Of a DNA stretch of 64,000 bases, positions 30,013 to 39,920 are shown in pieces; within the stretch, counting starts at the first letter, position 1, and each line of letters starts with the position of its first letter. Below the pieces are notes generated by a model. That model ran no database searches. It saw nothing but the letters and a program-made list of their open reading frames with translations, and had not been told where the DNA came from. Position numbers and translations under genes: made by a program. The stretch comes from Nematostella vectensis (Eukaryota; Cnidaria; Anthozoa; Actiniaria; Edwardsiidae): the NCBI RefSeq assembly GCF_932526225.1, contig NC_064042.1:12969040-13033039 (forward strand), in the 5' to 3' direction.

Positions 30013-31119
30013 TTAGGTCGGTAACATGGATTATTGACACACCTTTCACATTGTTGTTGCAAGTCTTATTTCACTAAAATACCTATGAAAAATTTACAAT
30101 CTTAAAAAAGACGGGGAGGGCTTGATGTATCAGCAGGGAAAAAGTGGGATTTAATATGAACTCATTAAATGTGAATGAGGTTAATAACTAGAATACTAAT
30201 GAGGAGGAGTAGGTTAAAAACTAGATATTAACTGTGAATACTAATGAAGGACCATCATATTAAACCTTTAGTAGAAATGAGCAAAAAAAAAACTTTTTCT
30301 CCGCAGATTCACAATGTGATAACAAGAACGATTGAATATTAACAATGTATCGATGTAATTTTCATGAAAGCAGAATTTGTATTTGAAACCCTCGAAATTG
30401 AACAATACGTTTGCACAAATCCGTGTCATCATCACATAAATTAATCGAGATTTATTTATGAAACATGCATGTTTTTGTGTTGACGAGATTAAAATGCTAT
30501 TCTATTTTTAAAAGTGGTGCCATGATCCATTATTTTAACTATTGATTAGTTATGACATGGTAATTTCTAATAGATGAATGACGGGGAAAGGGGTTTCAGG
30601 GACGTAAAAGAACCACTGGGAACGCAATAAACTCTCTGGCAGTGACCACACCCAGTGACAGTGCTTACTAACCGAGGGCCATATGTTAGAAAACTGTATA
30701 TTCGGTTTAATATGTTACCCTCGATAAACTAAAATTAAACTGAAACTGAACTGAGAGGGATTTTAATCTTTGTTGCTTTTTTGCTAGTCTGTGCTAATAG
30801 CGTGCACAAGTTTTCTTTCTTTTTTTTTACTTTATTTTAGAATTGTTGTTTACATATTTTACAGGCTTGTTAAATCGTGTATGGAATTTTAGTTCTATCT
30901 GCAACCCTCCCCCCCCCCCCCCCCCTTTAAGCCCTTGAGAATATTCTCACATGTTGGGAGTTGTCTTAAAAGTACCTAAAAGGAGTTACGATTTAGCAGT
31001 CATGCATGAAAGACACCACTTGAATGTGTTTTGTAACTGCCATCATTTCTGTCCCTAAAGGAAAAAGCCGAGTGATTTTGCAAAAGACAACGGTAAATGG
31101 CTTTCAAAGCAAAATACTT
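30013..31119. other. Intergenic repeats: SINE fragment and poly-C
   Basis: 30600-30672 is the body of the SINE seen at 1678-2075 (gggacgtaaaagaaccactg..., cagtgaccac). 30421-30515 shares a tract (tgttgacgagattaaaatgc) with 33205-33295. A run of 17 C is at 30909-30925. No gene. Confidence 0.6.
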
Positions 31120-32400
31120 CCTGTGTTTATGCATGCATAAAAGACGCCACTTGAATTAAAAAGGGTATTTCTTTCCACTTTTGTAACACACCACACCAAT
31201 CTGGTTGGTACGTCATATCGTATCGGAGTTTTGTACTCACACTCCCCTCCCCCATCACTTCTGTACCTAAAAGAAATAGCCAAGTGATTTCATCACGAAA
31301 CAACGGTGAAAGGTTTTCAAAACAAAATAGTTTAACTTCCTTTACTTCGCGTTCATTAATGTCAAGGGGTGCGGCCGTCCTTTGTGATAAACCAATAATA
31401 ATAATGATTAATCAATCAAGTTTATTTCACCAAATAATAGTATAATGATAATAATGCAAAAAATAGTGATGATGAGGAGTCTACTAAAAGCACAATGCTT
31501 ATGAAGTGTAGACCCCTGTCGCAGACTAAGTAGCGTCTCTACTAAAATATATATGAATGTTCTTGATTTGACCAAGGAATCCTTATTATTAAATTTACAT
31601 GTGGCTGATTTGATGAAATAAAGTAGAATCATATCTATAAATCAATAGCTGCTTTTTGAGAGAGGATATTGTCCTTTACAATCTTTTTGAACATATTTAC
31701 TGATCTGCATTGTTTTGCTTGACAAGTGAGGTTGCTCCAGATTTTTGGACCCCTGTACGAAATTGAAACATGCGCATTACGACAAAGGCGTTTTGTTTTG
31801 TTCCACTAGGCTAGGATGATGATGTTGCGTGCCATTTGCCTCTGAATTTGTGATAAGTATGTGGCAAGATCCATACGTAGACTTGAGCAATTAAATGCTA
31901 TGGTATGCATTGAGTCAAAAATCAAATCAAAATCAATGTATCTATAAGAAAATATATATCTAACAATAAGACTACAAGTTTGAGTTTTCTATAAGTCAAT
32001 AGATAGTCAAGGAGGCGCGAGAACAAACAGTCTAATTGTTTTAGTAAAAATCCTCTCACATAGTACCTTCGAAAAATTAACGATTTTAATAATCTCGGTA
32101 TTACTGACAGTAATAAATAACCGCTTTTGGCGCAAACACGCCGGCTTTTTCGCTACTCACTATCTTTGGCTCAAATTGCGAGATTCGTGATAGTATGTGA
32201 GTGGAATTATACTAAAGGTTTTAACCTTTTGAGTTAGCCTTAGGGATCACCCTTTTTTTTCTTTTTTTCTTTTTTACGTTTCTCAGGTCCATTTTCACAC
32301 ATTGTTCAGTAAACTAAAGGTATAAAAGTAAACAGATAAAGTTGGTAGTATTATTTAAATAATATTTTATCGTACCTGGCAATGAATAACGTGAATGTGT
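31120..32400 (+). repeat. Duplicated segment, copy A (with LINE insertion)
   Basis: It matches 35668-36850 in order: a block around gcatgcataaaag ... gtcaaggggtgcggcc, a block ggcgttttgttttgttccac, then ataagaaaatat and the T-rich tract leading to aataacgtgaatgt. The LINE tail at 31395-31790 is absent from copy B. Confidence 0.65.
31395..31790 (-). mobile_element. 5'-truncated LINE: reverse-transcriptase C-terminus and 3' tail
   Basis: On the minus strand the frame upstream of the TAG at 31637-31635 reads SYRGPKIWSNLTCQ ... MFKKIVKDNILSQKAAIDL, the standard end of a LINE pol protein. About 240 bp of 3' untranslated sequence follow and the tail is an AAT/ATT microsatellite (plus-strand aataataataatg, 31395-31407). 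It may belong to the same family as the fragment at 1-715. Confidence 0.75.
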
Positions 32401-33709
32401 CGTTCACGGTCATGCTTCGATGTACAACAATTATATTGAATAAAAAAACGCAACATCAACAGTTCGACTATGAACAAAATGAAAGAGGACTGAGAAACGT
32501 GAAATTCACTTTAGTAGTGATTTCAACACATGTTTCTATAAACTTTAACGCTTTTAACATTATTTGGTAAGAATTTGGGAAGTAAACCTTACCAGAAATA
32601 ACAAGAATTCAGCCGTGCTTGACGTTTATTCTAGTGTGACAACTGGCAAAAGCGGCATTAAGTCTCACGGAATGAAGGACGGCTCTGTGACACAACACTT
32701 CTCTTATAAGGAACTCTCTTGAAACCGGCTGGTAACGCCTGTACATATTAAACGTAAGTAAGTTCGCACCTTAATTGCGATTACATAATACTGATACTGT
32801 AGCGTTTGTCGGGCTCTATTCGGGCTCAACAGAGTGCGCGCGCCCATGTTGTCATGTCGTTATGTAACTATGTGCACAAAGCATTAGAGGTCGGTATCAG
32901 ACATATCTCTCCCTGTAGTGTTCATAATATCTTATTGATACCCTGTCCTGGCCGATGGAAGCACGCGTATCAGGTGATTTTATCCTGGAATATACTTCAA
33001 AGGGAGCAATAAAAGGGCCTGACATTCGGTTTAGGCCGGGTATCACTAAAAAAATATTCTTATTTCTTTTCCACTTTCGCGTTTTAATCAATGTTTTTTT
33101 AAGGAACGTATACTTCAAACCCTCATCACTTCCTTCACTTCCTAACTCTTTTTTCCCCATATAAGATTTTCCTAGATTTAATTACGAAAACTGAAGTTTG
33201 TTGTTGTCATCATCACATTAATTAACCGAGTTTTATTTATGAAAAATCTTTTGTGTTGACGAGATTAAAATGCTATTTTATTTTTAAAAGTACAATCGAA
33301 CTAACCGTGAAATAACTTATTTATTATATACATACCGAGATTTAAAATGAGCGAAAAGAACTTTCAGATATAAAACATATTTTTTTTTATTTTCTTTCAA
33401 AGAAAAACAACGCGCGGTCGGCAAGGAAGCGAGTGAATCAAAACTCTACAAACCACTTTCCGTGCTGTATTTTGTCTATTATATACCATACTGAGAAATT
33501 TATAATGAGCTTATTACATAACATTTTATTAGACTTGGCTGCAGAGGCTCCGAGGTTTGTGCTCTTCGTCGGTTAAGTTAAAGACATACAGAAACTTACA
33601 TTGAAATGAATCTGTCTCGCTGATGTCTCGCACGAGACTGATGTTAGACAGCGTTTTAACAGCCTTACATCTCGCTCGGTTTTTCCCTTTGTATCTTGTT
33701 TTCAAGACT
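32401..33709. other. Intergenic repeat remnants, no gene recognised
   Basis: Contains a MITE fragment (32836-32886, gcgcgcgcccatg ... tgtgcaca) related to 29827-30012 and a tract (33205-33295) shared with 30421-30515. A 62-codon minus-strand frame (33529-33717) follows the Crypton-like fragment but is in another frame and not recognised. Confidence 0.4.
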
Positions 33710-33844
33710 TTATACATAATCCTCTACAGTGTAGAGTAGCAAATCTATTGTCTTCTTTGTATTTTCGTTTTCCTGTGCGTCTATGAACTCTTCTATTGAC
33801 GAATCTGGGCTATGAAAACGGTTTAGTCGACTCAATGAAGCCAT
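33710..33844 (-). pseudogene. Possible Crypton/DUF3504-like N-terminal fragment
   Basis: From the ATG at 33844 the minus strand encodes MASLSRLNRFHSPDSSIEEF, then AQENENTKKTIDLLLYTVED, and stops at 33710. The NENTKK segment resembles the start of tyrosine-recombinase-like (Crypton/DUF3504) proteins common in cnidarian genomes, but no catalytic region follows. Either a fragment or a first exon whose partner I could not find. Low confidence. Confidence 0.3.
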
Positions 33845-34589
33845 CTTACTAAAGTAAATTAAAAGGCAAGGCCCTTTCCAAGTCGTGGATAATAAAATGG
33901 TAATTTGGGACAAAAGCTTGGTTTTGGTGCATTTATTTTTAACACACTTTAGAGTAAAATGGTATGTAGAGTATGGACCAAGCAAATAAATTTCTTGGCT
34001 TTTATGTGGTTTTATTTATACATAGGGTATTTTGTCTTAGACAAGTGTAAATAATGGTACTAGTGTGATGTTGGAATAACTGCTTCAGGTAAGTCAGCCC
34101 ATCTGATTGATTCCCTGGGGACAACCAGTCGACCCAGATACCATTGATGGAAAGGGACCCTCCAGCTCTTGGGTGATTTTACTTACAGACATTTAAAAAA
34201 TTGATTTATGCTCTTGGCAAACGAAGTTCGTCTAGAAATGTTATTCATGGAGACATTGGAAACAATGCTACTCGTAGCGAAGTACTGATAAATTCCAAAG
34301 CTTAAATTATAAGAGCAAGTTCAAAGAATGCGTTGGAGCTAATTCAGCATGCATGCATGCAAGATATAAACAAAGAATTTGGTGCACAGCCGGCAGTAGT
34401 AGAGGGGAAGTGGAAATGGCTTACCAGTGGCGTTTTGTAAGTGTGTTGACAACATGATATATCGTGAAAGCTGAACTGATAACGAACGGACTTTGAAGCG
34501 AAACCTTACATTCAGATAGCTATTTATCGAATGTGGCTCGATTTATAATTGGCAAGAAATTCAGGAATGACGTTAATTCATAGTTTTAA

Positions 34590-34828
34590 AGCCGCATTGT
34601 CACCAGTTTACTTCCGGTTGATTACTTAACAATCTCCGATTATTTTTAACGGAAAACGCGAAAAATATTTTAAAATATTGAAAGCAGTGTGTCTATTGGA
34701 AGTTTCTTTGAGGATGTGACTGATAATTTAGAGCGGATGGCCTGTTTAATATCTCGGATTCTAATAGATTCTTTTGACGGTTGAGGTTTCCGTCGGACCT
34801 CCGGAAGTAAACTGGTGATAATGCGGCT
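34590..34828. mobile_element. MITE with AGCCGCATTGTCACCAG ends and TTAA duplication (copy 2)
   Basis: Inverted ends AGCCGCATTGTCACCAGTTT and AAACTGGTGATAATGCGGCT are flanked by TTAA on both sides (34586-34589, 34829-34832). TTAA points to a piggyBac- or Kolobok-type parent. The sister copy is at 22207-22448. Confidence 0.8.
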
Positions 34829-34832
34829 TTAA

Positions 34833-35667
34833 CCTTCAAAGAATTCAACTACGGCCGCCATGTTGTTTTTTTTTAACATGGTTTGGAAAACCGCTGATAG
34901 TTCGCGGACTTTTTCGCTAAAACGTTTGATTTGATTGGCCAAGAGTTGTGATATTAGAAGAGTTAAGAGTGGCTATAGGTTACACTTGAGTCGACGATTA
35001 GCCACGAGTGACATAACCCCGCTAACCGCAAAAAGTCCTGAATAGCTTCGCTATCCACGACTTAAAAAGGAATGGCGAGCGAACTGAAAAACATCAAGGA
35101 GTATCGAGCGAGTCTCGAGCAAACAAAACGATTTTGCTCACAAGTGAAAACAATGATATAGCCAATCAAAGCGCCGATACGGCGTTTTTCATTAGTGGAA
35201 AAAATCGTACGGACAATCATATCAGCTGGCTTCTCTAGCGCGAAGTGACTAGTTTTATCACAATGTTTTTTGGCGCGTAAATCTCGGTATGTATATAAGA
35301 ATAATGGGTGGGGTTATCGAGTATGGAGTTTTTGTCCTGTCACCCTCCCCTCCCCCATCACTACAGTCCCTAAAGTAAATGGCCGAGTGATTTTGCGAAA
35401 CAACTTTGAACGGTTTTCAAAACAAACTATTTTAAAGAAAACGTTGTCGTTTTGGGGGTCTGGTACCGAAAAGGCTTTCTCCTATGACTAAAGATAGTCA
35501 CAGTAACTGTTTTTCTTTTCTGATAAGAAGTCTTAAAGTTTACGAAACACCTGCTGACAACCTTACAAAATTACAAGAAGCATGCAGTTTTTTTAAAAAT
35601 AAGGAATATATTTGTTTCCGCGTTTGGCAAAAACGACAATTTTTGACTAAATGTTTTTTATATGACT
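34833..35667. repeat. Repeat-derived intergenic DNA
   Basis: 35485-35660 is copy 2 of the dispersed repeat also at 29040-29215 and 46264-46450. 35330-35430 resembles the block at 31240-31350. No gene recognised. Confidence 0.45.
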
Positions 35668-36850
35668 TCTGTGTTCATGCATGCATAAAAATAACCACTT
35701 GAATTAAAACGGGTATATCTTTTTACTTTTGTAACACACCACATCTATCCCTGGTTGATTAGTCGTATCGTTTCGTGTATAGAGTTTTTGTCCTCACCCT
35801 CCCCTCCCCCCATCATTTCTATCCTTAAAGGAAACGGCGAAAGGTTTCAAAACAAAATAGTTTAACTTCCTGAATCCCGCGTTCATTAGTGTCAAGGGGT
35901 GCGGCCATCCTTTGTGATAAACCAATGAAACGTTTCCAATCAACATGCACACTTCGGGTTCTAGAACCTTATAATTGGTTTTTACCTATTCTTCCACGCT
36001 ACTCAACCCAAAAGGCGTTTTGTTTTGTTCCACTTGGCTACGATGATGTTGCGTGCCATTTGCCTATGCATTTGTCATTAGTACACTCTTATTCTTATAT
36101 AAGAACGTCTTCAGTTGAGCCTGGGTTGTCCTATTTTTAAGGCATTTTTAGACTGAATATGTTCTTAACGATGTTCTTAAAAATTTTAGTGTATAAAAAA
36201 TAAAATACCCTATGAATTATTAGGAAGACCGTTATTCTAATAATCAATAGCAATAATAAGGTTGTTACTATAAACACAATTTGATTATGCATTTTAGAAA
36301 CGCATCAGGATAAAAAAACAAAACAAATTCTGCTATCTGAGCCTCGGTATGTTCTTAGCATGTTCTTAAAATTTGGTGTAATCTAGGGTGGACGTTCTTA
36401 TGAAAAAAAGTTCATATATAAAAAAAGAGTGTATATCCATACGAAGACTAGAAAAAAATGTAGACTTAAGAAAAAACTTTTCCAATCAAAATGCACACTT
36501 CGGGGTCTTCACTCATTCTTCTACGCTACTCAAACCACAAAGGCGTTTTGTTTTGTTCCACTGGGCTACGATGATGCGTGCCATTTGCCTATGCATTTGA
36601 CAATAGTATATCCATACGTCATAAATCTATGGGTCTATGAGTCATAAATCAAATAGAATAGAATCAAAATCAATGTATGTATAAGAAAATATCTATAGAT
36701 TTATAGGGTTCATCCTCTTTTTTTTATTTTTTACATTTTTCATTTCCATTTCCACACAAATGTATAAAATAAACAAATAAAGTAGATAGTATTTCAATAA
36801 TATTTGATCGCAACTGTAAATAACGTGAATGTTGTTGATGTTGTCAGAAA
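35668..36850 (+). repeat. Duplicated segment, copy B (no LINE insertion)
   Basis: Paralogous to 31120-32400. The block ggcgttttgttttgttccac appears twice here (36012 and 36541), so an internal duplication has occurred. A tract at 36090-36190 (ttcttaacgatgttcttaaa) also recurs at 52846-52945. Confidence 0.6.
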
Positions 36851-37536
36851 ATCACAACAGTTTACCAATGAACATTTCATGATTTACCAGAAAATCAAAT
36901 AATACAGGGCTGTGTTCAGATGCATACTAAAGGCGAAACCAATATCGCTGTTATATGTTCATGACCGACGAAATAAGTCGAAAAATTGGTCGTCCTCTAT
37001 GAAAGATCATAAAATATTTATTTGGTGTTTGACCAGCCTTAACTGTAGCTTGTGCTGACATCCGCTTCTCCAAGGAAAATATATCCTCCCTTTATTTAAG
37101 ATAACGGCAACAGTACGATACGGTAGAATCCATCAAATTATAAAACCAGAATCGTGTAATAAAATGCGTCTAAATTTAGAGTAAAAAACTTACATGTTCT
37201 CTGTTTTATTAATCCTGTTTTGGTTACAATAAAATGATCTTAGTCTGAGCAATCTCAGGGTTATTTTTTTAAACTTTATTTGTCATCAACAAAAATACTA
37301 CCATAAATTCTAAAACAAGGTCAAAAGAAAAGGTGCGACAGGACTGTTGAGGCCACATTTGTAATAACCTGACACATTTGGCAGTTTATTACAAATGTGG
37401 CCTCAACAAGGACATGGGGTCCCATGGGGACAACAGTCAACTAACTAATATTCACATATATTTAAAAAATAAATCTGTAATATCCACTTGTGTGTACCAG
37501 AATCAGCGTACGGGCTAATTTCCCATGTAGTGACAA
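36851..37536. other. Intergenic with perfect 23-bp inverted repeat
   Basis: 37345-37367 and 37386-37408 are perfect inverted copies (tgttgaggccacatttgtaa taa) with an 18-base loop. Otherwise nothing recognised. Confidence 0.6.
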
Positions 37537-38065
37537 GGCAGTAGAAGATTATGTTTGTTAAGTGGACTTTCTCATTGTCCGTTGTTCAGCTTTTTAGAAA
37601 GTGTCCCTCCGCGCGCCCATTTTTCATTTCTTCGCTTACCGAAAAAAACGCCCATTAGATCTCGAGCTCTTATTGGAAAAATCAGTGGCGGCTTGGGGCA
37701 AGTCCAGTTTTTAAGAAGTTATTGATATTCTAACTGGGAAAGAGATCGGATTGGCTAGGGTGCATTGTGTGTGGTTCTACAATAAGTGAATTTTTTGTAC
37801 GGCAGTAGAAGATTACGTTTGTTAAGTGGACTTTCTCAATGTCCGTTGTTCAGCTTTTTAGAAAGTGTCCCTCCGCGCGCCCATTTGTCATTTCTTCGCT
37901 AACCGAAAAAAAACGCCCATTAGATCTCGAGCTCTTATTGGAAAAATCAGTGGCGGCTTGGGGCAAGTCCAGTTTTTAAGAAGTTATTGATATTCTAACT
38001 GGGAAAGAGATCGGATTGGCTAGGGTGCATTGTGTGTGGTTCTACAATAAGTGAATTTTTTGTTC
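37537..38065 (+). repeat. 264-bp tandem duplication (two copies)
   Basis: 37537-37800 and 37801-38064 are almost identical (gcagtagaagatta ... aagtgaattttttgt), differing at only a handful of positions, so the duplication is recent. Confidence 0.9.
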
Positions 38066-39317
38066 GACACTTAGCGCCGCCGATTTTAAAATGGAACACT
38101 ATCTTAATCATAAGTCGAGCAACACATTTTTGGAGAAAAAAAAAGATGTTAATCTCTGTTAAAACAGCGTGGTCCCATTCTCATAACAGCTATTTGCCAT
38201 AAAGGAAGGCAAAACACTGATCAAAGGAGCCAAAAATACGCCAGAAAGCTTTTTATGTAGTCGAAAAAAAGAGGCGTAAAAGAAGTAATAAATTAAGATT
38301 ATTCGTCAGAAAATTTATTTGTCACTCGTTGCTGGAGGGGAATTGCGGGGGGGGATTCTATCATTATCTTGTTTTGAAAACTGTGGCTAATCTATCTCGC
38401 TCGGTCAAAAGCAAGAGCCGGCACACATTCAATTTGAGCCATATCATAATATAGATATATGATTTACCCTGATAAAGACTTCAGAATGAAGATAAAATAG
38501 CCTCTACAATGAGTTTGTATATGTTTTTACTGAAGATTTTTTTAGACTTGATACTCCCTACTGATGATCTTATAGAGTGGTTGAGTTGTCATTGGATATG
38601 ATTAATCTATTAGCGTGATACCCCTAAGGGATTGCAGTATCGAAAGAATCTTTGAACAGCCCCTAAGGGATAGCAGTTAAGGGAATTTTATACCCTAAAA
38701 GATAGGACGATTACCCCGATCTAGCCCCTAAGGAGTGAATGAAATAGACCATTCTAACTTGTTTTCACAATTTCTGACTACTTTTGTTTATTATTTTAGT
38801 ATTTTATTTTATTTTATTAGTAGTTTAGTATTTTATAACAAGTTTTCATTTGTAAAAGTATTATCTATCTTTTTGTTACTCAAGTTGTCCATTTTTTTCT
38901 TAGCTGCATTAAATACTGATTATTAACCGAGCGCGAGGTCCGTACTGAGAAATCTCAGCCCGCGGGTTTTAGACCGAGGCCGCATTTTGTACAGACCGAG
39001 GCCGCATTATAAAAGTTGCAATTTTTATGCAATGTTATTGGCGACAAGCGCCTAGGTTAGAAATAGCCAGGAAGCAATGAGCCTAATTCACCTGATTCGT
39101 TGTGAGATTTTCCACTCATTTTGCCCTTCATCGGTTATTATACTCTGTGAAACTCAGGAGAATCTCTGATAAAACTCTTTATAAAGAAAAGGTATTTCTT
39201 TTTTTTCATTGCTACTCCCCGGGATTTTCTTTTTTTTTTTTAGATTTGGTCGGAACGGAATTTATTCGGCTTGTCTATTTAAAGAAAATAAGCAGGTGCC
39301 TCCGGGTGAACATATAT
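38066..39317. other. Intergenic, no gene recognised
   Basis: 38610-38735 carries the word 'cccctaaggga' several times, related to 55990-56070. 38940-39010 has two copies of 'accgaggccgcatt'. A hydrophobic 63-codon frame at 38735-38926 is T-rich low-complexity and not supported. Confidence 0.4.
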
Positions 39318-39332
39318 CAGGCGCGTACACAG
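39313..39332 (+). repeat. Left target duplication (TATAT) and left terminal inverted repeat
   Basis: TATAT at 39313-39317, then CAGGCGCGTACACAGG. The same terminus is found in the MITE at 16789-16925 and, altered, at 13938 and 60312. Confidence 0.85.
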
Positions 39333-39640
39333 GGGGGTGCACAGGCTGTTGCGCACCCCCCCCCCCCCCCCCCCCCCCCCCTTGGCGGCCAAAAAGTTCA
39401 TATCAAACTTTTGGTGTTATTCAAACTCGCTCGGCCGCTTTTTTAGAGACTGAGACTAGGAGCTGTGTAACCTGGCAAATTACAAATGGGTTTTCTCTGA
39501 GCTATCCAAGATGGCGGACGAAGAGCGATTATTTTTGGAAAACAGGGCTATTTAACCTGAGATTTCTGCTTATAGAAGCGAAAAATACCTATTTTTCTCA
39601 TCAAATACCCCTGTAGGGGCTAGATCTTTCTTCTGCCAGC

Positions 39641-39910
39641 CTAACTTGTGGAAAAAAGCCCTCGTAGGTATTTTAATCGACTACGTCCTTGTGTGATCCT
39701 GATGCTGAAGAGTACAGAAACACCCGAAGGACGAGAAGCTAAGTATTCCTTTCTAATATTTCCGTTTTTTGTTTGTATAATTTTGGCGCAATTCTTATCT
39801 AGATAATCTTCACGGGTTGTTTTTTGGGGATCATCTTGCAGAATCTCGGTAAACTTAGGCGGGAAGAGGTTCAAAAGTTTAGTCGTCTCGTTTGCTTGTT
39901 CATGATAGAT
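39641..39910 (-). other. Unassigned antisense open frame inside the transposon
   Basis: The minus strand is open for about 90 codons without an ATG (contains KFTEILQDDPQKTTREDYLD). It lies in the 5' region of the transposase gene on the opposite strand. It may be chance or a remnant; I do not claim a product. Confidence 0.2.
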
Positions 39911-39920
39911 ATCTACTAAA

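Noticed and set aside
39102-39616. Pro-rich frames at the left end of the transposon
   Set aside because: They cross the 26-base C run in the subterminal region; no splice link to the transposase was found.
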